A stretch of 64,000 nt of DNA, from the NCBI GenBank assembly GCA_947302435.1, contig CAMYVQ010000002.1, forward strand, positions 1 through 64,000, in the 5' to 3' direction. Below the pieces are notes generated by a model. The model searched no databases. It worked only from the letters and a program-made list of their open reading frames with translations, and was not told the DNA's origin. Below are positions 44,910-55,312 of this stretch, one piece after another. Both the position numbers and the translations under genes were made by a program. Position 1 is the first letter of the stretch; each line of letters starts with the position of its first letter. The stretch comes from an uncultured Prevotella sp. (GTDB lineage Bacteria > Bacteroidota > Bacteroidia > Bacteroidales > Bacteroidaceae).

Positions 44910-45003
44910 TAAAAGAGTTAGGAGTTAAGAGTTAGGAGTTAAAAGTTTTTCTTGATGGTTAATTTTATTTAACTCCTAACTTCCAACTCCTGACTCCTGA
45001 TTT
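44910..45003. repeat. Inverted AGGAGTTA-type short repeats, intergenic
   Basis: GAGTTAGGAGTTAAGAGTTAGGAGTTA ... AACTCCTAACTTCCAACTCCTGACTCC. Confidence 0.85.
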
Positions 45004-45029
45004 CCGGCTTCTATTTGTAGTGTTTGCTT

Positions 45030-46691
45030 TTATTTGTAGAGGTATCGCTTGATGCTCTTTTTGGGTGTTTTCTCAAATTCCTCCTCGTAGATTTCCATTT
45101 CGGAGATCTTCTCGTAGGCGGGAAGCATCTGGTTCATGGTGTTGCGATTCTGTTCCATGACATCCTCCAAGTCTTTCTTCGAGAAGTTCATGCTGCGTGC
45201 CTCGTCGAGGTCAGGATGCACAAGTGCCACGAGCTTGTTCTCGCGTTGCACCACGATGCTCTCGACCACCATGGGCATGGAGTTGAGCTTGTCCTCGATT
45301 TCCTCAGGGTAGATGTTCTGGCCGTTGGCACCAAGCAGCATGTTCTTGCAACGCCCGTTGATGAACACGTTGCCGTCGCTGTCCATTGTGCCTAAGTCGC
45401 CCGTGTGGTACCAGCCGTCCTTGTCAATGGTGTGCTTGGTGGCTTCATCGTTCTTGTAGTAGCCCAGCATCACGTTCATACCACGGGCCAGAATCTCGCC
45501 GGGGGTGTTCTCGGGGTCGGTAGAGTCGATTCTCACCTCCATGTTCTTGGCTGCACGTCCGCAGGAGCCTGGCACAAATTCACGCCAGTCGGCATAGCAG
45601 ATGATGGGGGCGCACTCTGTAGCGCCATAGCCCACGGTATAGGGGAAGTTGATGCGGTGTAGGAACTGCTCCACTTCCTGGTTGACACCGGCACCGCCAA
45701 TGATGACCTCGAAGAACTTGCCACCGAAGGCTTTCACCACCTCTTTGCAAATCATCTCGCGTACTTTCTTCGAGATGACGGGCATGCCCAGCAACAGGCG
45801 CATACGGTTGTTCTGAATCTTGGGGAACACCTTCTTGCGGATAATCTTCTCGATGACCAGAGGCACGGCAATGATGATGGCTGGCTTAATGTCGGCAAAG
45901 GCTTGGGCGATGATGGCCGGAGATGGGATGCGGTTCAGGTAGTAGACGTGGCAACCTTTCAGGACCTCATAGATAAACTCGAAGGCCATGCCGTACATGT
46001 GGGCCATGGGCAGGATGCTGATGACATTCTCGCCCGGACCGACTTTGTTGCCCATCACAGAGCATGCAAAATCGTAGTTGGACCACAGGGCGCGATAGGG
46101 AATCATGACACCTTTGGAGAAGCCCGTCGTACCGCTGGTGTAGTTGATGAGTGCCAGTTCGTCGGGGTTTTGCTCGTGATAGTAGCTGACGTGCTCCTTG
46201 CGGAAGTACTTGGGGAACTTCTTGCCGTAAAGCTCGTTCAGGTGTTCACGGGCGTATGTCAGCTTGTCGGTGCGGCTCACGATGAGCGAATAGTCGGTAT
46301 TACTGATGACGCCCTCCAGATTGGGCATTTGCTGTGGGTCGATGATAGAGGCCACATGGTCGCCCACGAAGAGGATGCGGGCATCGGAATGGTTCACGAT
46401 GTTGTGAATCTGGTCGGCCATGAACTCATGCAGAATAGGCACTGCCACGCAACCGTATGTCAACGTGGCAAGGAAGGCAGCGGCCCATTGGCTGCTGTTG
46501 CGTCCGCAGAGTGCTATCTTGTCGCCCTTCTTTATACCGGAATTCTCAAAGAGAATATGCAGCTTTTCTATTTTTCGGGCCACATCATGATATTGGAGCG
46601 TCTGGCCTTTATAGTCGGTCAGCGCGTCAGCATCCCAGTTCTTGATGATGCTTTTCTCGATGAGCTCGTTAAAGCTTGGTATTTTTTCCAT
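45030..46691 (-). CDS. AMP-binding long-chain acyl-CoA synthetase-like (copy 2)
   Basis: INYTSGTTGFSKGVM, GYGATECAPI, DGWYHTGDLG. Confidence 0.92.
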   Translation of the reverse strand: MEKIPSFNELIEKSIIKNWDADALTDYKGQTLQYHDVARKIEKLHILFENSGIKKGDKIALCGRNSSQWAAAFLATLTYGCVAVPILHEFMADQIHNIVNHSDARILFVGDHVASIIDPQQMPNLEGVISNTDYSLIVSRTDKLTYAREHLNELYGKKFPKYFRKEHVSYYHEQNPDELALINYTSGTTGFSKGVMIPYRALWSNYDFACSVMGNKVGPGENVISILPMAHMYGMAFEFIYEVLKGCHVYYLNRIPSPAIIAQAFADIKPAIIIAVPLVIEKIIRKKVFPKIQNNRMRLLLGMPVISKKVREMICKEVVKAFGGKFFEVIIGGAGVNQEVEQFLHRINFPYTVGYGATECAPIICYADWREFVPGSCGRAAKNMEVRIDSTDPENTPGEILARGMNVMLGYYKNDEATKHTIDKDGWYHTGDLGTMDSDGNVFINGRCKNMLLGANGQNIYPEEIEDKLNSMPMVVESIVVQRENKLVALVHPDLDEARSMNFSKKDLEDVMEQNRNTMNQMLPAYEKISEMEIYEEEFEKTPKKSIKRYLYK

Positions 46692-46694
46692 AGT

Positions 46695-48350
46695 TTATGA
46701 TTGGTAAAGGTATCTTTTGATGCTTTTCTTTGGTGTCTTGGCAAACTCTTCTTTGTGTAGTCTGATGGAGGTTAGCCGGCTGTAGGTGGGAAGCATCTGG
46801 TTGATGGCGTTGCGATTCTGTTCCATGATGCTCTCAAGCTCTTCTTGGCTGAAGTTCATCAGTTCGTCCTGATCGGGATAGACCAGTGCCACCAGTTTCT
46901 CGCCTTCCTGAATGACAACGCTCTCAGCGACCATCGGCATGGAGTTGAGTTTGTCCTCAATTTCCTCGGGGTAGATGTTCTGTCCGTTGGCACCGAGCAG
47001 CATGTTCTTGATTCGTCCGCGAATGAAGATGTTGCCGTCGGAATCCATTGTGCCCAAGTCGCCCGTGTGGTACCATCCTTCGTCGTCGAGGGCTTCGCGT
47101 GTGGCTTCCTCGTTTTTGTAGTAGCCCAGCATCACATTCGTGCCACGGGCCAGAATCTCGCCCGGAATGTTGCGTGGGTCGCTGCTGGCAATACACACTT
47201 CCATGTTGTCGATGGCCTTGCCACACGATCCGCTCACGAACTCGTGCCAGTCGCGATAGCTGATCAGGGGAGAGCACTCGGTGGCTCCATAGCCCACAGT
47301 GATGGGGAAGCCGATGGACATGAGGAACTGCTCGACCTCCTTGGACAGGGGGGCGCCGCCAACAATCACCTCATAGGCTTTGCCACCGAAAGCGGCATAG
47401 ACCTGTTCGCAAATTTTCTCCTTCACCTTGTTCGAGATGATGGGCATCGAGAGCAGCAGTTTCATGCGGTTGCTCTGAATGATGGGGAACACCTTCTTGC
47501 GGATGATCTTTTCGATGATGAGCGGCACGGAGATGACGATGGCCGGCTGTACGTCGGTGAAAGCCTTGGCAATGAGGGTAGGGGAGGGCAGACGGTTCAA
47601 GAAGAAAAGATGACTGCCGTTACAGAATCCGAAAAGGAATTCAATGGAAAGGCCATACATGTGGGCCATGGGTAGGATGTCGAGTACAGGACTACCCGGC
47701 TTGACGACCTTGCCTAATCGGCGCAGGCAGAAATCCACATTGCCCCAAAGACCGCGATAAGGCAGCATGACACCCTTTGAAAATCCCGTGGTGCCACTGG
47801 TGTAGTTGATGAGTGCCATCTCGTGTGGGGTGTCCTCATGGAAGTTGATGTGCTCCTTGCGGAAAGCCCGGGGATACTTAATGCCGAACATATAATTAAG
47901 ATGTTCGCGTGCGTAGGTGAGCTTTTCCGAGTATGAGACCATCAGCGAGAAGTCGGGGAGGTTGAAGATGCCTTCCAAATGGGGCATCGCTGTGGGGTCA
48001 ATCTCCTTGGCAACATAGTCGCCGACGAAAAGAAGACGCGACTCCGAATGGTTCACGATGTTGTGAATCTGTTCGGCGTTGAACTCATGGAGAATGGGTA
48101 CTGCTACGGCACCGTAGGTCAGCGTGGCCAGAAAGGTGACGGCCCAGTGGGCTGAGTTGCGTCCACAGATGGCAATCTTGTCGCCTTTCTGAATACCGCA
48201 GTTTTCAAACATGATGTGCAGCTTCTCAATCTTGCGTGCCACATCGTGGTATTGAAGTGTCTGTCCTTGATAGTCGGTGAGCGCATCGGCATCCCAATTT
48301 TTAAGGATGGCAGTTTTTATGTATTGGTTGAAACTTGAACCGGTTTCCAT
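46695..48350 (-). CDS. AMP-binding long-chain acyl-CoA synthetase-like (copy 1)
   Basis: INYTSGTTGFSKGVM, GYGATECSPL, EGWYHTGDLG; start 48350. Confidence 0.92.
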   Translation of the reverse strand: METGSSFNQYIKTAILKNWDADALTDYQGQTLQYHDVARKIEKLHIMFENCGIQKGDKIAICGRNSAHWAVTFLATLTYGAVAVPILHEFNAEQIHNIVNHSESRLLFVGDYVAKEIDPTAMPHLEGIFNLPDFSLMVSYSEKLTYAREHLNYMFGIKYPRAFRKEHINFHEDTPHEMALINYTSGTTGFSKGVMLPYRGLWGNVDFCLRRLGKVVKPGSPVLDILPMAHMYGLSIEFLFGFCNGSHLFFLNRLPSPTLIAKAFTDVQPAIVISVPLIIEKIIRKKVFPIIQSNRMKLLLSMPIISNKVKEKICEQVYAAFGGKAYEVIVGGAPLSKEVEQFLMSIGFPITVGYGATECSPLISYRDWHEFVSGSCGKAIDNMEVCIASSDPRNIPGEILARGTNVMLGYYKNEEATREALDDEGWYHTGDLGTMDSDGNIFIRGRIKNMLLGANGQNIYPEEIEDKLNSMPMVAESVVIQEGEKLVALVYPDQDELMNFSQEELESIMEQNRNAINQMLPTYSRLTSIRLHKEEFAKTPKKSIKRYLYQS

Positions 48351-48549
48351 TGCACAGAATACAAAAATTTGTGCAAAGGTAATTTGTTTTCTGCACATCC
48401 GCAAATTTTTTGTGCAGATTTTTTCGAGAAAAATAATATTCGTGTAAATTATGCCTATTTTGCGGTGTAACCGAACATAAAAAAGGATTTATTTGTGAGA
48501 ACAGAAAAAAAAACGTACTTTTGCAGAACCAAAAATACATATTATTGAC

Positions 48550-49491
48550 ATGAAACGTGTACTTGTTACCGGTGGAGCTGGGTTTATTGGCTCCCATCTT
48601 TGTGAGAGACTTGTGGCTGATGGAAACGATGTGATCTGTCTTGACAATTTTTATAGCGGCTCGAAAGAGAATGTGTGGCACCTGATAGGAAAGCCCAATT
48701 TTGAGCTGGTGCGCCACGATGTCGTCAACCCTTATTGGGCGGAGGTCGATGAAATCTATAACCTGGCTTGCCCGGCATCGCCTATTTATTATCAGCACGA
48801 TCCGATACAGACCACGAAGACCTCAGTCTTCGGCGCATTCCACATGTTAGGTTTGGCCCGTCGTACGCATTGCAAGATCCTGCAGTCGTCGACCAGTGAG
48901 GTCTATGGCGACCCTAACGTGCATCCGCAGCCAGAGTCTTATTGGGGCAATGTGAACCCCATCGGCGAACGTTCTTGCTACGACGAGGGCAAGCGTTGCG
49001 CCGAGACCCTCTTCTTTGACTACCATCGTCTGCATGGTGTCCGCATCAAGGTCATCCGTATCTTCAACACCTACGGTCCGCGTATGGCGGTGAGCGACGG
49101 CCGCGTGGTCTCGAACTTTGTGGTGCAGGCCCTGCGTGGTGAGGATATTACGATTTATGGCGACGGACAGCAGACCCGTTCATTCCAATATGTCACCGAC
49201 CTGATTGAGGGCATGCTGCGTGTCATGTCTACCGGCGACACTTTCACGGGGCCTGTCAATCTGGGCAATCCCGGTGAGTTCACGATGCTGGAACTGGCCG
49301 AGCTGGTGCTGAAAAAGATTGGTGGAAAGAGCAAGCTGGTGTTCAAGCCGCTGCCGAATGACGACCCGAAGATGCGCCGTCCCGACATTACGAAGGCAAA
49401 GACCGAACTGGGATGGGAGCCTAAAGTGAAACTTGACGAAGGTCTCGACCATATCATCGAGTATTTCCGCGACAAGCTCGATATTCATTAA
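48550..49491 (+). CDS. UDP-glucuronate decarboxylase (UDP-xylose synthase) family SDR
   Basis: [57 protein letters not shown]. Confidence 0.93.
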   Translation: MKRVLVTGGAGFIGSHLCERLVADGNDVICLDNFYSGSKENVWHLIGKPNFELVRHDVVNPYWAEVDEIYNLACPASPIYYQHDPIQTTKTSVFGAFHMLGLARRTHCKILQSSTSEVYGDPNVHPQPESYWGNVNPIGERSCYDEGKRCAETLFFDYHRLHGVRIKVIRIFNTYGPRMAVSDGRVVSNFVVQALRGEDITIYGDGQQTRSFQYVTDLIEGMLRVMSTGDTFTGPVNLGNPGEFTMLELAELVLKKIGGKSKLVFKPLPNDDPKMRRPDITKAKTELGWEPKVKLDEGLDHIIEYFRDKLDIH

Positions 49492-49525
49492 TTCGGTCGT
49501 CCTTGGTGCCGGTTTGGCATTTCGC

Positions 49526-50650
49526 TTATACTTTCATGAGTTCACTCATAATCATATTGCTGACGAACAGGCCTTGACGGGTGAGTCGGAGTCGGTTTCC
49601 TGTAAGTTGTAACCGGTTGTCGGCTATGAACCGTTGGGCTTGTTGCAGGCAATAGGCCGCCTGCCCGTCGCTGAGTTGTGCCATGTTGAGCCCTTCGCAA
49701 GTGCGAAGAGCCGTCATGACGATGTCGTTATAGCGCGTGTCTTCATCAAGGATCTCCTGTTCAAAGGTGGGGATGTCCCTTTCTATTCCTTCAATATATT
49801 GGTTGATGTCGTCGACGTTCCAACGGCGGCAATCCTTGCCGTTATAGCTATGGGCGGCGGCTCCTAACCCGATGTAGGGAGTCTGGTTCCAGTAGCTGCT
49901 GTTATGGCGCGAGCGGAAGCCGGGCTTAGCGAAGTTGCTGATCTCATAGTGCTCATAGCCGGATGAAGTCAGGCGGTCGATGAGGCTACTGTACATTTGC
50001 AGGCTCAGTTCTTCGTCAATCTCGCTCACGGTTCCGTCTTCCAGCCGTTGGTAGAGTGGGGTGCCCTCTTCGTACATGAGGGCGTAGGCAGACAGGTGTT
50101 CCGCGTTGAGATGCAGTGCCCGGTCTATATCCTCCTTCCATTCTTGAAAGGTCTCGTTTGGAAATCCGTACATCAGGTCGATGCTGATGTTCTGAATGCC
50201 AGCCTGGCGCAGCCGTTCCATGGCTAAAGGTACCTGCTCTGCCGTGTGCCGGCGGTGCAGAAAGCGCAGCCGCTCGTTGCTGAAAGTCTGTACACCCATG
50301 GAAACCCTGTTTACGGGGAGCTGCGACAGAGTCTCAGCAAACGGAACTGTAACGTCGTCGGGGTTGCATTCCATCGTCACCTCCTTGGCATGCTCCAGAC
50401 CATATACCTTATTTATATATATGAATAGCTGTCGCAGTTGTCCCCCCGTGAGTTGGCTCGGCGTACCGCCACCTATGTAGACCGTTTCTATTCTCTCTCC
50501 TCTCTTCTCTCTCCTCTCTCCTCTAAACATCATCTCGTGACATACGGCATCGACGTACCGTTGCCGCAACGCAAGTCCCGTTGTCGAGTAGAACCCGCAA
50601 TAGATGCAACGGCTCTTGCAAAAAGGTATGTGAATATAAAGGCCTGCCAT
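49526..50650 (-). CDS. hemW: HemW-like radical SAM protein
   Basis: AGLYIHIPFCKSRCIYCGFYS, TVYIGGGTPSQL. Confidence 0.92.
   Translation of the reverse strand: MAGLYIHIPFCKSRCIYCGFYSTTGLALRQRYVDAVCHEMMFRGERREKRGERIETVYIGGGTPSQLTGGQLRQLFIYINKVYGLEHAKEVTMECNPDDVTVPFAETLSQLPVNRVSMGVQTFSNERLRFLHRRHTAEQVPLAMERLRQAGIQNISIDLMYGFPNETFQEWKEDIDRALHLNAEHLSAYALMYEEGTPLYQRLEDGTVSEIDEELSLQMYSSLIDRLTSSGYEHYEISNFAKPGFRSRHNSSYWNQTPYIGLGAAAHSYNGKDCRRWNVDDINQYIEGIERDIPTFEQEILDEDTRYNDIVMTALRTCEGLNMAQLSDGQAAYCLQQAQRFIADNRLQLTGNRLRLTRQGLFVSNMIMSELMKV
50490..50527. repeat. In-frame GGAGAG-rich repeat in hemW
   Basis: Reverse strand TTTAGAGGAGAGAGGAGAGAGAAGAGAGGAGAGAG, encodes FRGERREKRGER; same family as 17540-17588. 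Confidence 0.85.
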
Positions 50651-50829
50651 TTCAGGTACAAAAATACAAAAAACTCATGAAATTGTCACTATGCCCTCTA
50701 AATTCCTAATTTTTTTTAATATTTGCAAGTAATCTTTGGCTGTTTGCTCAAAAATGTCTAATTTAGAGGCCGCAAAATAAAAAAGCAAGTAATTAACCAA
50801 TATTTTATAACTAAAACCTGTAAACTATT

Positions 50830-52989
50830 ATGAAAGTTTATCAGACAAACGAGATTAAGAACATTGCGCTGCTTGGCAGTGCGGGTAGCGGCAAGACGAC
50901 TCTTGCCGAAGCAATGGTCTACGAGGCTGGCATCATCAAGCGCCGCGGTACCGTAGAGGGTAAGAACACCATGAGCGACTACTTCCCTGTGGAACAGGAG
51001 TATGGCTATTCGGTGTTCTCAACTGTTTTTCATGTAGAGTGGAACAATAAGAAGCTGAACATCATCGACTGCCCGGGTAGCGACGACTTCGTGGGAGGTG
51101 CCATCACCGCCCTGAACGTCACCGATCAGGCTGTTATCCTTGTGAACGGACAGTACGGCCCCGAAGTGGGTACGATGAATGCTTTCCGCAACACGGAGAA
51201 ACTGAAGAAGCCCGTTATCTTCCTCGTTAACCAACTGGACCGTGACAACTGTGACTTCGACCAGATTCTGTCCCAGTTGCGTGAGGTCTATGGCCCCAAC
51301 TGCGTTCCTGTGCAGTATCCTGTGGCTACGGGTGCCGGCTTCAACAGCGTTATCGACGTGCTGCTGATGAAGAAGTACTCTTGGAAGCCCGAGGGTGGCG
51401 CTCCCATCATCGAGGATATTCCTGCCGACCAGATGGACAAGGCAATGGAGATGAAGGCCGCTCTGGTGGAGGCTGCTGCCGCCGGCGACGATTCGCTGAT
51501 GGAGAAGTTCTTCGAGAGCGAGGATCTGTCAGAGGACGAGATGCGTGAGGGCATCCGCAAGGGTCTTGTCACTCGTAGCATCTTCCCTGTGTTCTGCGTA
51601 TGCTCTGGTAAGGATATGGGCGTTCGTCGTCTGATGGAGTTCTTGGGCAACGTGGTGCCTTTCGTCAGCGAGATGCCTGTGGTCAAGAATGCTGCCGGCA
51701 ACGATGTTCCCGTCGATTCGTCGGCTCCCACATCGCTCTACTTCTTCAAGACGGGTGTGGAACCCCACATCGGTGAAGTGTCATACTTCAAGGTGATGAG
51801 CGGAACGGTGAAGAGCGGCGACGACCTCACCAATGCCGACCGTGGCTCGAAGGAGCGCATCGGTACTTTGTATGCCTGTGCAGGCGCCAACCGTATTCAG
51901 GTCGATCAGCTGATGGCCGGCGACATCGGTTGCACCGTGAAACTGAAGGATGTGAAGACGGGCAACACGCTCAATGGCAAGGATGTGGACTGGAAGTTTG
52001 ACTTCATCAAATATCCTAACTCCAAGTTCTCACGTGCCATCAAGGCTGTCAATGAGTCCGACACCGAGAAGATGATGGCTGCCTTGCAGAAGATGCGTCA
52101 GGAAGACCCCACATGGGTGGTCGAGCAGTCGAAGGAGCTTCGCCAGATCATCGTTCATGGTCAGGGTGAGTTCCACCTGCGCACACTGAAATGGCGTATG
52201 GAGAACAACGAGAAGATTCAGGTTGAGTACCTGGAGCCGAAGATTCCTTATCGTGAAACCATCTCCAAGATGGCCCGTGCCGACTATCGTCACAAGAAAC
52301 AGTCGGGTGGTAGTGGACAGTTCGGTGAGGTACACCTCATCATTGAGCCATACGTTGACGGCATGGAAGACCCCGTGAGCTTCACTATCAACGGCCAGGA
52401 GTTCAAGATGAATATCAAGGGCAAGGAAGAAGTCGATCTGGAGTGGGGCGGCAAGCTTGTCTTCATCAACAGCGTTGTTGGTGGTGCCATCGATCTGCGC
52501 TTCATGCCTGCTATCCTGAAGGGTATCATGCAGCGTATGGAACAGGGTCCGCTCACCGGTTCGTATGCCCGCGACGTGCGTGTCATCGTCTACGATGGCA
52601 AGATGCACCCCGTTGACTCGAACGAACTTTCGTTCATGCTCGCTGCCCGCAACGCCTTCTCGGCTGCCTTTCGCGAGGCCGGTCCAAAGGTGCTCGAACC
52701 TATCTACGATCTCGAAGTGCTGGTTCCCGCCGACTACATGGGCGATGTGATGAGTGACCTGCAGGGTCGTCGTGCCATCATCATGGGCATGGACTCTGAG
52801 GCAGGCTATCAGAAGCTTTCTGCCAAGATTCCTCTCAAGGAGCTGTCGAGCTACTCAATCGCACTGAGCTCTATCACTGGCGGTCGTGCTTCGTTCTCCA
52901 CGAAGTTCGCTTCCTACGAGCTCGTTCCGAACGACATCCAGCAGCAGCTCATCAAGGAGCACGAGGCCGAGATGAAGGAAGAAGATTAA
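50830..52989 (+). CDS. Elongation factor G paralogue (EF-G2-like)
   Basis: GSAGSGKTTLAEAM, IIDCPGSDDFVGGAITAL, domain IV KKQSGGSGQFGEV, GRRAIIMGM. Confidence 0.92.
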   Translation: MKVYQTNEIKNIALLGSAGSGKTTLAEAMVYEAGIIKRRGTVEGKNTMSDYFPVEQEYGYSVFSTVFHVEWNNKKLNIIDCPGSDDFVGGAITALNVTDQAVILVNGQYGPEVGTMNAFRNTEKLKKPVIFLVNQLDRDNCDFDQILSQLREVYGPNCVPVQYPVATGAGFNSVIDVLLMKKYSWKPEGGAPIIEDIPADQMDKAMEMKAALVEAAAAGDDSLMEKFFESEDLSEDEMREGIRKGLVTRSIFPVFCVCSGKDMGVRRLMEFLGNVVPFVSEMPVVKNAAGNDVPVDSSAPTSLYFFKTGVEPHIGEVSYFKVMSGTVKSGDDLTNADRGSKERIGTLYACAGANRIQVDQLMAGDIGCTVKLKDVKTGNTLNGKDVDWKFDFIKYPNSKFSRAIKAVNESDTEKMMAALQKMRQEDPTWVVEQSKELRQIIVHGQGEFHLRTLKWRMENNEKIQVEYLEPKIPYRETISKMARADYRHKKQSGGSGQFGEVHLIIEPYVDGMEDPVSFTINGQEFKMNIKGKEEVDLEWGGKLVFINSVVGGAIDLRFMPAILKGIMQRMEQGPLTGSYARDVRVIVYDGKMHPVDSNELSFMLAARNAFSAAFREAGPKVLEPIYDLEVLVPADYMGDVMSDLQGRRAIIMGMDSEAGYQKLSAKIPLKELSSYSIALSSITGGRASFSTKFASYELVPNDIQQQLIKEHEAEMKEED

Positions 52990-53010
52990 TCTCCTTTATA
53001 AATTTCAATC

Positions 53011-53047
53011 AAAAAGCGGTTTGCATTCATCTTGCAAACCGCTTTTT
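53011..53047. terminator. Hairpin terminator after the EF-G paralogue
   Basis: AAAAAGCGGTTTGCA-TTCATCT-TGCAAACCGCTTTTTT. Confidence 0.85.
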
Positions 53048-53160
53048 TATGTGATACTGTCAAAAACAAATATTTTGCTTTCCAAATAATTGGAAATTGA
53101 TAAATAAAATGTAATTTTGCAGTCTGATACAAAAACCAAACGTGACAATCTATCTGTTTT

Positions 53161-55062
53161 ATGATGAAAAAAAGACTTTTTTCCGTACTTGTGGCATCGG
53201 CTGCAAGTAGTCTCCTGTTTGGAGAAGTAAACGACTCCCTGTCCCTGCAGGAAGTCGTAGTGACTGGAACACGCACCGCCACGGACATTCGCCATCTGCC
53301 CATGACGGTGACAGTCATCGGAAGGGAGAAACTGACGGAACAACACCAGACAAACGTACTGCCGACGGTGATGCAGCAGGTGCCCGGATTCTTCGTGACC
53401 TCACGTTCCATGATGGGTTACGGTGTGTCAACGGGTGCCGCTGGCGGTATCAACCTGCGCGGCTTGTCTGGCGGATGGGGACAAATGCTGGTGCTCATCG
53501 ACGGACATCCGCAATACCAGGGCGTGTACGGCCATCCTATTTCGGACAGCTATCAGACACTGATGGCAGAGTGGGTGGAGGTGCTGCGCGGCCCGGCTTC
53601 GGTGCTCTATGGAAGCAATGCCGTGGGGGGTGTGATGAACATCGTGACACGTTCGGCCAAACAGGATGGTGTGTCAACAAACATCAATGTGGGGGCTGGA
53701 AGCTACGGAACGATACAGGCCGAGGCCAGCAACCAGATCAGAAGCGGTAAATTCGCCTCGACCGTGGCCGCGCAGTACGGACGTACAGACAACCACCGTC
53801 CTAACATGGGCTTTGAACAATATGGCGGCTATTTGAAGCTGGCCTACGACTTCACGCCAAACTGGAATGCATACGTCGATGCCAACATCACCCACTTCAA
53901 TTCCAGCAATCCAGGCAAAGAGGTGCAGTTGAAAATAGAAAACGACCAGTATATCACACGTGGTGTGGTCTCGGCTGCTCTGGAAAACCACTACGACAAG
54001 ACGAGCGGCGCGCTGAGTGTCTACAGCAATTTCGGACGGCACAAAATCAACGACGGCTATAATGCCGTTGGAGGAAAGCCCCAGACAGACCTCTTCCGCT
54101 CGAAAGATGCGGTGACGGGTGTCTCGCTCTACCAGAGCACGCAGTTCTTTGAGGGCAACCGTGTGACCGTGGGATTCGACTATCATCGCATTTACGGCCA
54201 TGCGTATTATACCAATCGCGAGACTGGAGAAGTGGTCACGACGCCACAGCGAATGATGCAGAGTGCCGACGAAAAGGAGAATGAGATTGCCGGCTATGTA
54301 GACTTCCGTCAGGATTTGGCTGCATGGCTGACCATCGATGCAGGCTTGCGCTATGACCATCATTCGACTGCCGGTTCAGAGTGGGTTCCACAGGCAGGCA
54401 TTGTGGTGCGCCCCCTCAGCAAGGGCGAACTGAAGGCAATGGTGAGCAAGGGCTTCCGCAACCCGACCATGAAAGAGATGTACCTGTACGGAATGGCCAA
54501 CCACGACTCGCTGCATGCAGAGCGTATCTGGAACTACGAACTGTCATGGAGGCACAGGATGGGCGCGCTCAACTATGGCGTGAACCTCTTCTATATAGAG
54601 GGCGACCATGTGATTCTGCCGACTCCTGTGGGTAGCGGAAAGAAAAACCTGAATTCGGGAAAGGTCAAGAACTATGGAGCTGAGTTTGAGGCTTCTTATC
54701 AGATTGACAACCGCTGGAGCCTGAACACGAACCACTCCCTGCTGAAAATGAAAGAGCGCGACGTGGCTGCCGCCCCTAAGTATAAAGGGTTTCTCGGTGC
54801 CAACTATCGTAAAGACAAGTGGAGCATCATGGCCGGTATGCAGTATCTCAGCGGTGTAGGACTCGACACCGACGATGACGGTTTTGCCGACCAGACCCAC
54901 AAGGACATCTGCCTTGTGAACGCCAGTATCAGCTATCACCTCACAAAAGGCCTCTCCCTCTGGGTACGTGGCGAAAACCTGCTGGCCCAAAGCTATGAAA
55001 TCAACTACGGCTTCCCCATGCCACGGGCAACATTTATGGGCGGTGTGAACCTGAACTTTTAG
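53161..55062 (+). CDS. TonB-dependent receptor
   Basis: LQEVVVTGTRTATDIRHLPMTVTVI, LYGSNAVGGVMNIVTR, C-term MGGVNLNF. Confidence 0.9.
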   Translation: MMKKRLFSVLVASAASSLLFGEVNDSLSLQEVVVTGTRTATDIRHLPMTVTVIGREKLTEQHQTNVLPTVMQQVPGFFVTSRSMMGYGVSTGAAGGINLRGLSGGWGQMLVLIDGHPQYQGVYGHPISDSYQTLMAEWVEVLRGPASVLYGSNAVGGVMNIVTRSAKQDGVSTNINVGAGSYGTIQAEASNQIRSGKFASTVAAQYGRTDNHRPNMGFEQYGGYLKLAYDFTPNWNAYVDANITHFNSSNPGKEVQLKIENDQYITRGVVSAALENHYDKTSGALSVYSNFGRHKINDGYNAVGGKPQTDLFRSKDAVTGVSLYQSTQFFEGNRVTVGFDYHRIYGHAYYTNRETGEVVTTPQRMMQSADEKENEIAGYVDFRQDLAAWLTIDAGLRYDHHSTAGSEWVPQAGIVVRPLSKGELKAMVSKGFRNPTMKEMYLYGMANHDSLHAERIWNYELSWRHRMGALNYGVNLFYIEGDHVILPTPVGSGKKNLNSGKVKNYGAEFEASYQIDNRWSLNTNHSLLKMKERDVAAAPKYKGFLGANYRKDKWSIMAGMQYLSGVGLDTDDDGFADQTHKDICLVNASISYHLTKGLSLWVRGENLLAQSYEINYGFPMPRATFMGGVNLNF

Positions 55063-55227
55063 AAAGACTTTTAGATACACATAGAGGACTGTGTCGTTAT
55101 AGACTGCTCCGTATTATCGCCTATGAAACGACGGAGCAGTTACCCTCAATAACTAAAGCCCACAATTAGTCAATTTTTAGTCATTTATGGGCTGTAGTAG
55201 TCATTGTTATATCTCGTTCTTAAAACT

Positions 55228-55312
55228 ATTTTCGGTCGGATTGATTGGTTGATACCATTAAAACGGTCGGATTTCGGTCGGATGATGTCAAAACGGTCGG
55301 ATTCTCGGCCTC
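55228..55312. repeat. Short imperfect repeats of (AAAA/TTT)CGGTCGGAT
   Basis: TTTTCGGTCGGAT, AAAACGGTCGGAT, TTTCGGTCGGAT, AAAACGGTCGGAT within 75 bp. Confidence 0.8.

Noticed and set aside
48301-48798. 165-aa minus-strand ORF spanning the divergent acyl-CoA synthetase/epimerase promoter
   Set aside because: Overlaps two well-supported genes and an AT-rich promoter region; translation is not protein-like.
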